Both the position numbers and the translations under genes were made by a program. From NCBI RefSeq assembly GCF_963855985.1, contig NC_087118.1:2976001-3040000 (forward strand): a stretch of 64,000 nucleotides of DNA, in the 5' to 3' direction. Every line of letters starts with the position of its first letter. Position 1 is the stretch's first letter. Below, piece after piece: positions 29,027-38,442 of the stretch. This DNA comes from Ostrinia nubilalis. Taxonomy: Eukaryota; Arthropoda; Insecta; Lepidoptera; Crambidae. A model generated the notes under the pieces. That model saw only the letters and a program-made list of their open reading frames with translations. It was not told where the DNA came from and did not search any database.

Positions 29027-30438
29027 GGCCGTTTTTGCCGCTAAAAGTCAACGTACGCAGGGCCGCGTGACGTCACTATATCCGAATCGAGCGCAGCCGG
29101 CGTACTATTGGGATAGAAAAGATTTTTTTCCAGCTAAACTATCAGTGTTAGAAAAAAACTTTTAATAACATTTATTCATCAAAATAAAGTAACCTATCGA
29201 CCAGTAATTTTTAAAAATAAAAATTGTGAAAAATAAGTATCGCTATGTCCAAAAACCACATTTTCATGGATTCGATGCAATGTGGAGACGCGGTTGGGGT
29301 GAGTGTAACTTAATGATTGTTTGTATTGAACATAATTATGATGCTAATACCCAGTTTCTGGCCTGGGGGGGGGGGGGGGGGGGAAGTCATACCCAGCTTC
29401 TGACCGAGGGGGAGTTATACCTAGCTTATGCTTATGGACTGGGGGAAGGGGCTAGCCTTACCCAGCTTCTGGCCTCGGGGAGGGGGGGGGTCAAGTCATA
29501 ACCAGTTTCTATGGGCTGGGGGGAGGGGCTAGCCTTACCCAGCTTCTGGCCTGGGGGAGGAGGGGTCAAGTCATACCCAGTTTCTGGCATTTCTGGCATG
29601 GGGGGGTGTCATACCCAGCTTCTGGCCGAAGGGGAGTCATATTCAGCTTATGCTTATGGCCTTGGGGGAGGGGCAAGCCTTACCCAGCTTCTGGCCTAGG
29701 GGGAGGGGGAGGGGTCAAGTCATACCCAGTTTCGGGCCTGGGGGGGGGTAAATCATACCCAACTTCTGGCCGAGGGGGAAGTCATGCCCAGCTTATGACC
29801 TGGGGAGAGGAGGGGGGCGGGGGAGTCATACCCAGCTTCTAGGCTAAGATTAAATAGATTTCCAGGAGCGAGCAGCTGTCCTTTCCTGCAGCAGCTGGCC
29901 CGCCCATGGGAACGGTGAATAGATAGGTAGGTACGTAGGTTTAACTCAGAAAAACTAAATAACAGGTAGGTATTGCGTGTACATCGAAATGATCTTCATA
30001 GCAATGTCTTGTAGCCTAGGCAGAATGTATCTCCTCAGCTATACCTTATTGTTAGAAGTAAATAAATTAATACTTATACATTTTTATATTTTACTTGGAA
30101 GAAGATATGACTCTAACAACACTTATGAACACTTTATTTGAATAAATCGAAATATACCACCGCGGAGACCCCAATCGCGTCTCTGCGTTCCATTGAATCG
30201 TGTGAGCGTATGGATTTTTAGCGTTATTATTCACAATTTATATTTTTTTAAATTACCTATCGATAGCTTACTTTATTTTGATGAATAAATGTCATTACAA
30301 GTTTTTATCTAAAACTGATAGTTTAGCTAGAAAAAAATATTTTCTATCCACGCAGTACGCCGGCAGCGTTCGGTTCGGATATAGTGACGTCATCGTCCCC
30401 GCGCCGGGCGGTCAGTGAACTTTTTTAGTAATTTGGCC
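29027..30438. mobile_element. TIR element with about 270-base inverted arms and a G-rich minisatellite core
   Basis: The left arm (about 29027-29300) and right arm (about 30145-30438) are inverted copies. Shared blocks include TGACGTCACTATATCCGAA, GCTAAACTATCAG and ACATTTATTCATCAAAATAA. The arms have diverged by some 15-20% by eye. The ends are approximate because the outermost bases match less well and no duplication was found. Unclassified. Confidence 0.7.
29341..29850 (+). repeat. G-rich minisatellite
   Basis: About ten imperfect units of the type CATACCCAGCTTCTGGCC followed by G runs (up to 17 G near 29367). G-runs separated by short loops could form G-quadruplexes. Glycine-rich ORFs across it are artefacts of the repeat. 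Confidence 0.8.
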
Positions 30439-30678
30439 ATAACTTCGTCAATTTTTGTCGTAGAACAAAAATTTTTGGACGGTGTATTAAGGATTTCTTA
30501 GCCCTATAAATCTGCATTCACAGCTAAAAATCGAAATGATCCTCATTCTACTAGTATTGTAAATGAAAGAATTATGTAAAAGTTAAGTAAATAATTTAAA
30601 TTTGAATAGAAGTTCGATAAAACATGAGTTTAGTTAAAAGTAAAATTGTTATGTGCAACTTATGAATTTAGGGGGGAG

Positions 30679-30907
30679 TGTTGAATAATTAATATAAATT
30701 CTTAAGTTAATAACTATCTTCGTAAACGTTTTGTTGAAAATGTTGAAATGTCTTCGTAAATGTATGCGATATGTTTTCTTTTTCTGACACCTGTGGCGCT
30801 GTGTTCGCAATCTTTTTCCTTCACAATCGAGTACGTAATAAACGTAAAGAAATCTAACTTTATTTTTATTTACTGAAATACTGCTGAAATACTGCCTAGT
30901 TCCAATA
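30679..30907 (+). repeat. Copia derivative 3' LTR
   Basis: Pair of 27579-27796; ends TTCCAATA before the duplication GAAAC. Confidence 0.9.
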
Positions 30908-30912
30908 GAAAC

Positions 30913-31310
30913 TGTGCAATTAATTGCGCCTTCCACTCAGCCCAGTTATACTTTAAAGTACGCAAACCATTGTACCACACTTTAGCCAAACCAGTAAATT
31001 TAGGTAACGCATAATGAAGTAATTGTGTTTCAGACCAATTATACAAAGACGCACATTCTTCCACCTTATTGATCCATATATCAACAGTTTGCTCTTTATT
31101 AGCAGGGTCAAACTCGGGTAAAGCATTAGTTGACTTGACATACTAAAATGGTTTTGTGATTGAAAAGCCGATGAGGGCAGCGATTTTATCAATTCCATTA
31201 AATCCTGAATACTAAAGTTGTGTTTATCTACAGTTTTTGAAGCATTCTTTTTACTACTACCTCGATAACTATCTAAACTATCAGTACATGATGCAAGAAA
31301 GGATTTTTTC
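30913..31310 (-). pseudogene. Gypsy A gag core
   Basis: On the minus strand, after SCTDSLDSYRGSSKK and SIQDLMELIKSL, the frame shifts near 31136. It then reads EFDPANKEQTVDIWINKVEE, CASLYNWSETQLLHYALPKF and TGLAKVWYNGLRTLKYNWAE, the capsid region of a common insect Gypsy gag. It is cut at 30912 by the Copia derivative and continues at 27573. Confidence 0.88.
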
Positions 31311-32819
31311 CTGGCGGCTTGGTGACTGGAATTGAACCGCCACCGGTGCAGACTGAGAAGATGGTGAATTGTCTGCACGTGAAAAAGAGGTTGTCCGGCT
31401 TGCAGAAATTTATAAGAGTTACCGTTCCTTGTGTGAAATTAGAAAATGTAAATAAAACAGCTCCCTCTCAATTGACACAATTTATTTTGTCTCGTAAGCT
31501 TGAATACAGTTGACAATTACGATATTATAACTACTGTAATAGATAGTGCCAATCTCAAGGGATTCAGGGTCGTTAGTTAGGTTCGGTTTGGTGAATATTA
31601 TTGCCACTACAAATTTCTTAAAACTCAGCCTAAATATTAAAAGACTCTAATAGTTAAGATAACTGCACGATGTCAGGTCGGAAAGACTCCTACTTGAAGG
31701 ATGGAAAAGTGGGTACCTTGGAAGCCATGCGGTTATAAGCCGTTACCCTGAACGTTCCTCTCTTCTTCCGGGGTCCAACGGGTCTCGCACACTTTTAGGC
31801 TCCAAGCAGCGTCCTCCACGGCCTCAAGCGCGCAGTGCCAGATGAAGCTCTTGCATCTCTTCGACAGGTAAGCGTTCAAACTCTTGCAGAGACAGAGGTT
31901 TGATGACAAGGAGGAAATGCGAAGAGATCAGCAGTTTAGAAAGGAGAAATATTTCATACGAAATGAAGAGAAATTAAAATATATGAAATATCATCAAAAT
32001 ATTATGTTTAAATTATAAAATCAATGTAAAATATGAAATATGAAATCTATAAAATTGTAAAATATGAAATATGAAATCCCGCATCTGAAACGAAAAATAC
32101 GAGCGTCAGCATCACATGTGGAACGTGGCATTAGGTTATGAAAAAACCCGCAATGGGAAAGAAATACTTACGAAGGCTGTTCACTAATTTGAGCTTCGCT
32201 CGCAGCCCTCAGCAACCCAATACCCTCATCCGAATAGGATTTAGGGAATTTCTGAAAGAAACGATCACATGAAATACCACGTACTGGAATACGAAAAATA
32301 TCAATCACGAAAAATAAATAAATTCTCCGACGGGAACTTACCTCATGTGTGATTATTTTAAATTATATTAAGAAATTATCGTGGATGCATTCTGCAACAC
32401 ACGATTTGGAACACAGGGAACTACATCCCAGAAAACAATAAAATTGCGGTTGCGCAAGATCGACCAAAATTCCAAAGTGATTTGACAGCTCAAGTGACAG
32501 CTGCGAGTCATTGACATCGCAAGACGTTTCGTTTCGCCGCTTAGAAAAGCAAATACTAATAAAAACCATGATGAAAACAATCTCCTGAACACTGAAAATA
32601 TTCTATTAAAAAATAGAATAATCAAAACAAAAACATTAGGAAATGTTTCAATAAAATATATTTGAATTGACTGAGCAAAAAGCGCCATCTATTGCAAATT
32701 AATTCAAAATCACGCCAATAGATGTCGCTAGTGGTATCCTAAATCCAAATATCGAGTAAGAAAACAATTTGTGAAAAACAGCCAAAACTGCAACGCTACA
32801 ATGATGATTCACTCACGGT
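31311..32819. other. Unexplained 1.5 kb inside Gypsy A
   Basis: Lies between the Arg/Ser-rich gag start and the gag core, where continuous coding would be expected. A plus-strand ORF (31319-31513) and short tandem AAATATGAAAT units (31970-32085) are present, plus a small palindrome AGCGCCATCTATTG / CAATAGATGTCGCT (32680-32732). Probably another insertion; no ends found. Confidence 0.4.
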
Positions 32820-33230
32820 TTCACGACGCCTCCGCTTGTGATGTGGTGCTTGACTTTTTACGCGATGGCTGGAACTCCGTCGAACGCCACTCCTGCGATG
32901 TCGATGTCTTCGTCTCGCTCTGCGTTCGCCAGAAGACTTCTAACGTGAGCGCGATCGTGAGGGCCGCGTCCTTGTTGCAGCAGTTCGTCGCGAATCGGCT
33001 CGGCGGCGTCTGCGTCGGCTCACGTCGGAGCCGTCACGTCTCCGAGACGAACGGCCTCTGGACCCCGTACGGCCCGAGCTACTCGAGGGCCGCCGCGAGG
33101 GACGGGAGCGCCGTGCACCGGAACGACTTCTCCTTGGACGTTTGCGAGGCCGCCGCGTGCGACTGCGACTGCGGCTGGGCGGCGTTGCTCTTTCGTCTTG
33201 AATCTCCGTAATTCCCGCGTCATCCCGACG
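32820..33230 (-). pseudogene. Arg/Ser-rich start of Gypsy A gag
   Basis: On the minus strand one frame reads an Arg/Ser-rich run (RSRSRTRRPRKRPRRSRSG, GRSSRRRDGSDVSRRRRRRA). A TAG follows near 32940, and the same frame carries on Arg-rich (GERRARRRHRHRRSGVRRSS). Gags of this Gypsy group often begin with such a basic domain ahead of the capsid (family knowledge), and the position between the 5' LTR and the gag core fits. GC content is far above the surroundings. Confidence 0.55.
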
Positions 33231-33819
33231 GGGTCAGTCTTGCTTTTCCATCCCCCCATGATACGTCGACATTTTTGGTCTGAAATCAGTTTGGTTGGGA
33301 AAATCACTAACTGTGCTATGAAGATCTACTTTACATCTGAGTTTTATTTTATGTCTAGTGTATATGCGTTTAAGTCAACAACTATTTAATTTCAATTTAC
33401 ACTAACGTAAAATTCTCAAGAAAAAGATAGTTATTGAGGGTATTCCTCAAAATATGTACTTATTAATAAATAATTATATTTATTGATTATGATTTTATAA
33501 TGATCACTCATAAAACCACCATGATGGGGTAGATTTTTAAAGATTTACTAACTATAATTTGTACTATCACAAAAATAAAAATATCAAAGGTATTTTACAA
33601 ACTGTATTTTTAATTATGCTAAACCACATAATATCCAATTCATTTTTATATTGTCATTATACAATAAACACTCAAGATGGACAAGATTCTTACGGATTTA
33701 ATAAGAAAAAAAAAATGTGTCACTCACCTTATGTTCACCAAACTTTTTAACTTACTTGTCCAGTCCGTGGGCGTGATTAGAATATTAAGTAATATTCCCG
33801 TTCAATCCCACTTCTGAAC

Positions 33820-34106
33820 TAAAGTAATATTAGTTCAGAAGTAAGGCCAGAAATAATACTCAATTATACAATACCAGTTTTATTTTCTTCTACAGACGGT
33901 ATTACACAGAGAGGTCCTCTCGACTCGAGCGCTCGTAACAGAATGGATCGCGCGAGACCGAAAACAACCGTTAGCAACCGAGCGCATTCCAACTGACATA
34001 ACTCACATTCCAACTTATTATTTCGCTTACCCGCATTTAATTATTAAAACAACAATATACATTCAAATTTCCAATTAACATCTGTTTCACAGTAAAAATG
34101 CTTACA
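33820..34106 (-). repeat. Gypsy A 5' LTR
   Basis: Matches 11248-11534 at 285 of 287 positions; followed by TAAT at 34107-34110. Confidence 0.85.
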
Positions 34107-34110
34107 TAAT

Positions 34111-35040
34111 TAAGTAGGTCTTTAATAAAAAAACCTTTTACACGAATTTGCTTCCTTCCGCAAAATAAAATTTTTTACAGAACCTACATTTTTTTTTAAA
34201 TTAAACCATGCTTTTATGTGTGTGATAAGCTTGTACCTACTTATCATTCAAAAGTACTGTAAACAGATGACAATAATGCTCTTTCATACAGGTTCGTTAT
34301 TCATTACATTTCTAGCTCTCTACCTTAATAACTTTTACGTCTTTACGATAGTAATTATTAAAATAAACCACCACCTGTCTGTGGCGTGGAGCATATGCTC
34401 CAATGTCAAAATGGCCCCGTCTGTGGCGTGGAGCATATGATCCAGAAAACATGAGTTCATATTTCGCGGCATAGCACGCTCATTTTTTTTTAGATTGCAT
34501 TAAGATTACTACAGTACGTTCCTGACGAACCGGGCTGTATAATGATATACGCCTTGGATACGGCCTAAAAGGAAAATAAAAAGTTATCTGTCATCAAAGT
34601 TACTCTATTTTCATTACGCACTTTGCCTACTTGCCGCCTTGAGTAAGCTACGTTGGCAGACTTTTAATACTTGAAATTTGTATTAGATCATAGAACGGTA
34701 AATATTCTTCAATTATTTATCTATTTTGTGAGGTTTGTTAGCAATTTTCATTGAAAAAACTGTGATGAATGCAAAAGTGCCCTAAGTATGAACACAGAAT
34801 AAGTAATAGTACAGGTACAGAAGGATTACTCCGCAAGACGATTTAAATAAATGCGAGTCTTGCTACGACGCGATACAGTGGAATTCAATACAATTTTATT
34901 CACCTACAAGTTTTGTCTCTTTCTATCGCGTGCCTCTGAACTCTTTTTACGCTGTTAGGGTTGCTGTCTAGTAGTGTCTAGTAAAAAAATAATTAATATA
35001 CTTATTTGTAATGAGGTACGTATGTAGGTAAGTACGCATT
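34111..35040. other. Unassigned AT-rich stretch
   Basis: No gene found. A 21-base direct repeat GTCTGTGGCGTGGAGCATAT(G) occurs at about 34377-34397 and 34420-34440. Confidence 0.4.
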
Positions 35041-35044
35041 CATT

Positions 35045-35094
35045 ATGGAAAACCTTGGGAGAGGCCTTTGTCCAGCAGTGGACGTCATTAATTT
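35045..35094 (+). mobile_element. 50-base 3' tip of an RTE LINE
   Basis: Encodes the last residues of an RTE protein (GEAFVQQWTS) in GGGAGAGGCCTTTGTCCAGC and the following bases, then GCTGAAACGAACGAACG. It differs from the family of copy 1, so it is a separate, extremely 5'-truncated insertion. Confidence 0.65.
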
Positions 35095-35163
35095 GCTGAA
35101 ACGAACGAACGCATTCTGAGCAGTAGTCATGGTAGGTTAGGTTCCTATACTATCCTAAGAATT

Positions 35164-35889
35164 ATTGATTACCTACATGGCCAACATACCTTTTAGCATC
35201 TTTGGGAAGCGAAAAAAGAGAAATCCGGTAGATTTCTTTTCCAATTTAAACACCCGAACGCCGCACAATAATCTGGGGGCACGGCAGTGCCCCCACCAAG
35301 TCGAGCAAAAAAGCGGCACGGCCGTACCATCCTTTTCTCGAAGCAATTCAGGCCATTTTCGACCCCCTGTATCATCGTTGTGGATAAAACTAGAAGACTG
35401 AATTTTCAGTATCCTTGCAGGCATTGTAAAGACACGGTATATTTCAAATTTCATTCAATTTGAACTAGTAGTTTAAGAATTATAACGGGTCAAAGTTTCT
35501 TAATTTTGTCACTCACTGACTGACTGACTGACTGACTGACTCACCGATCATCAAAATTCTAAGGCACTTCTAGCAGACCTAGAAGCTTCAAATTTGGAAT
35601 ATAAGTAGTGTTTGGTGTATGAATCAAGGAAAAACTAAAATATTTGGGGGCACGGTAGTGCAACCGCTAAGTCAAGCAAAATTTTTCAATTTCGGTCCAG
35701 TTTTATAAATTTTTAACTACTTACTTAAACTTACTTAAATAGCTTTGTAATACCATATAAATATAAAGGCGCACGGTAGTGTCCCCGCCAAGTCCAGTAA
35801 AATTTTTAAATTTCGGTCCAGTTTTCTAGATACATAACTGCTGTCTACAAAATACAAAAAGAAATGAGATCCCATCAAAAACAATACTT
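35164..35889. repeat. Repeat with reiterated GGGGGCACGGYAGTG motif and (GACT)n
   Basis: Variants of GGGGCACGGTAGTG...CAAGTC.AGCAAAA occur at about 35276, 35646 and 35767. The first forms a perfect 8-base stem (GGGGGCAC / GTGCCCCC). A (GACT)n microsatellite lies at 35514-35541; a related one occurs at 41800-41822. Dispersed repeat of unknown class. Confidence 0.6.
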
Positions 35890-36167
35890 GTCAAAAAAAC
35901 CAAGTCTCGCAACTCAGTTGTTCTACGGTAAAAAGTTGTGAGATCCATGTAATACCAAGTCCAGGCCAGGAAAACTTTAACGTTTTACATAAATATATTG
36001 ACTTGGCCATCGCATGAAAACACGTGTAAATTAAATTATTTAGTGCGATAGCCAAGTCAATAATTTATGTAAAACGTTAAAGATTTCCTGGCCTGGACTT
36101 GGTATTACATAGATCTCACAACTTTTTACCGTAGAACAACTGAGTTGCGAGACTTGGTTTTTTTGAC
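35890..36167. repeat. Near-perfect hairpin with 125-base arms
   Basis: 35890-36014 is complementary to 36044-36167 with a 29-base loop and only a few mismatches. No coding. Confidence 0.9.
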
Positions 36168-36769
36168 ATATTTCTTTCTCTTTATGTCCATTTTGTAATA
36201 ATACTTCGATCATAGAATTAGGTACTACAACGCACGCCAGCATCACCAGCGTCCTGACGGGCGCGCGCGTGACACTCGACTGATATAATACCCGCCGGCG
36301 GGGCGCTTCGCTGTAGGTAATTATCGGATGTACCGCGCGGAGTGAGCCAGGCCTGGTATGAACGACGTCTGTTCCGATTCATTGACTTTTAAATGATCTA
36401 AATTACCACTAATCTCTAAATGTTTCTTTTATTAGTTGCAGTACTTATCATTTTAGCTAAATACGTAAACATGAGGCATATTCTGATGTAAAACGTGAGA
36501 AATATCAATAAAAGTGTGTAACGGTGTTTTGTGGATCAAATGCTCCAAGCTCACAGACGCGGTTTGACATTAGTTTGACATTAGTTTGAAGTTTTTTTTG
36601 GTGGGGTGACTAACATGGATTTCCGTTCGTCGGCTTTATTATTATGACTTTAAATTAATTTGACTATTTATTTTATTGTATTTACGTCTACTTTTTATTT
36701 TTATTAACCATTTTGATGCGCTGTTTTATCTATGAAGCGACTTGAAAAGTGCCATTTTTTTCTTTATAG
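36168..36769. other. Unassigned stretch before RTE copy 2
   Basis: No ORF or known element recognised. Short GC-rich part at 36255-36350. Confidence 0.4.
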
Positions 36770-36781
36770 TGAGCTGTTGCT

Positions 36782-37797
36782 GTCCAGCGGTGCCGTATTG
36801 ACTATCGGTATATCGAGGTGCTGAAGTGCTTGTACAAAAACGCCACCATGTCGGTCCGAGTACAGGAGCAGAGCACGGGGGCGATTCCACTGCAGCGAGG
36901 CGTTAGGCAGGGAGATGTTATATCTCCGAAACTGTTCACCGCTGCATTGGAAGACGCTTTCAAACTCCTGGAATGGAAAGGATTCGGCATAAACATTAAT
37001 AGCGAGTACATCACTCACCTTCGGTTTGCCGACGATATTGTAGTCATGGCAGAATCGTTGGAAGATCTTGGCACAATGCTCGAAGACCTTAATCGAGTTT
37101 CCCAACAGGTAGGCCTGAGGATGAACATGGACAAAACGAAGCTTATGTCGAATGTCCATGTTACGCCCTACCCAGTTTCAGTTGGGAGCTCAATTCTCGA
37201 GATTGTCGACAAGTATGTCTACCTCGGACAAACGATCCAGCTAGGTAGGTCCAATTTCGAGAAGGAGGTCAATCGTCGAATCCAACTCGGCTGGGCAGCG
37301 TTCGGGAAACTACGCAACATCTTTTCGTCCAAAATACCTCAATGCCTGAAGACTAGAGTGTATAACCAATGTGTGTTACCAGTGATAACTTATGGCTCGG
37401 AAACGTGGCCTCTCACTATAGGCCTTATACAGAAGCTCAAAGTTGCACAGCGTGCTATGGAGAGGGCTATGCTTGGTGTTTCTTTGCGAGATCGAATCAG
37501 AAATGAGGAGATCCGTAAACGAACCAAAGTCGCTGACATAGCCCGACGGATTAGCAAGCTGAAGTGGCAATGGGCAGGGCACATAGTACGCAGAACTGAC
37601 GGCCGATGGGGCAGAAAGGTTCTGGAATGGAGGCCGCGTACCGGAAAACGCAGCGTGGGACGTCCACCTACAAGGTGGACCGACGACATCGTAAAGGTAG
37701 CAGGGAAGCGCTGGACGCAGACCGCTGCCAATCGATCAACATGGAAAGCATTGGGGGAGGCCTATGTTCAGCAGTGGACGTCCTATGGCTGAAATGA
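36782..37797 (+). mobile_element. RTE LINE copy 2, 5'-truncated, almost identical to copy 1
   Basis: Starts in the RT domain at the position matching 5071 of copy 1 and ends TGGCTGAAATGA. TGAGCTGTTGCT (36770-36781, 37798-37809) flanks it as a 12-base target duplication. I count about four base differences over 1 kb relative to copy 1. Confidence 0.93.
36818..37792 (+). pseudogene. RTE reverse transcriptase, C-terminal part
   Basis: A 324-codon open frame covering GVRQGDVISPKLF, LRFADDIVVM (catalytic Asp pair), YVYLGQTI, then the C-terminal WAGHIVRR, GRPPTRWTDD and EAYVQQWTSYG. It lacks the endonuclease and the first RT motifs (including the first catalytic Asp), so it is non-functional although nothing inside is broken. 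Confidence 0.9.
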
Positions 37798-37809
37798 TGA
37801 GCTGTTGCT

Positions 37810-38442
37810 ACGTAAGAAGAATGTCGTGAGTACTTTAATTTTGTTACTTAATTCTTTAATTGTAATGTGTTATGATGTTCTAGACAAAATTCTCTTTACA
37901 GTGACGTATAAATATCATAGCGTTTCCTTCTCCAAAGTTAATAAATTTACCAAACAATGTAGTCAACTACTGTTCGTAAGTATACATGGCTGCTTTCGTT
38001 GTTGTTTACGGATTGTCGAAATTAGTTTTATGGGTCATTCCATAAAAATCTGTATATTTTCGACGTCATTTTGTCCGTAACTTTTTTAGGATGCTTTTGA
38101 ATACTTTATTAGTGTAAATTATAGTTTATTAATTAATTATGTTATGTCTAAAAGGGCCAATCACTTTATGCTTTATTTTAGGAGAAATTATAATTTTTAA
38201 TTCTTTCATACTACATTACTCCTATATGACTTCTAATAAAGTATAAAACATATAACCTTAACATTTATAGATAAGTTAATATGCATAATGTAGTTGTTTT
38301 GTTATTATCACTATATAAAAAACATCATTCCCTAACTAGTAATTTAGTCCCAAGTGCCGTTTAAAGCTAGGGCCTGACGCTCTAGGGACTGACAATTTGG
38401 AGTAAAACTTAACATAAATGCAGATTAACTTTATATTATAAG
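37810..38442. other. Unassigned AT-rich stretch
   Basis: A 91-codon plus-strand ORF (37805-38080) shows no recognisable domain; I see no other feature. Confidence 0.35.

Larger units (their letters stand above)
27579..30907 (+). mobile_element. Ty1/Copia deletion derivative with intact LTR ends
   Basis: LTRs 27579-27796 (218 bases) and 30679-30907 (229; longer by a duplicated TGAAATACTGC) start TGTTGAATAATT. GAAAC (27574-27578, 30908-30912) flanks the element. GGTTATGGGCCCAG after the 5' LTR matches the initiator-tRNA-Met anticodon-arm primer site used by Copia, and TAGGGGGGAG precedes the 3' LTR. Most of pol has been deleted, and a TIR element (about 29027-30438) sits between the RNase H end and the 3' LTR. 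Confidence 0.9.
11248..34106 (-). mobile_element. Gypsy A: Ty3/Gypsy retrotransposon spread over 22.9 kb by nested insertions
   Basis: LTRs of 287 bases lie at 11248-11534 (3' LTR) and 33820-34106 (5' LTR), differ at two bases, and are flanked by TAAT on both sides (11244-11247, 34107-34110). Between them, in minus-strand order, are an Arg/Ser-rich gag start, gag core, zinc knuckles, protease, RT, RNase H and integrase. Gypsy B, a 4-base-TSD TIR element, a Copia derivative, a mini-Helitron and a 43-base scrap interrupt them. Removing these leaves about 8.6 kb, of which some 1.5 kb (31.3-32.8 kb) is unexplained. Several frameshifts make it inactive. Confidence 0.85.

Noticed and set aside
29226..29842. 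Glycine-rich ORFs on the plus strand
   Set aside because: They are produced by the G-run minisatellite in all frames and have no start context or conserved domain.
32771..33211. 146-codon plus-strand ORF in the GC-rich block
   Set aside because: The opposite strand reads an Arg/Ser-rich frame that continues past its stop and fits gag position; the plus ORF is a GC-rich shadow.
34216..34440. 74-codon hydrophobic ORF
   Set aside because: AT-rich frame ending in the direct repeat (SVAWSI twice); no supporting evidence.
37805..38080. 91-codon ORF following RTE copy 2
   Set aside because: No domain, no splice signals of note, and composition like the surrounding non-coding DNA.
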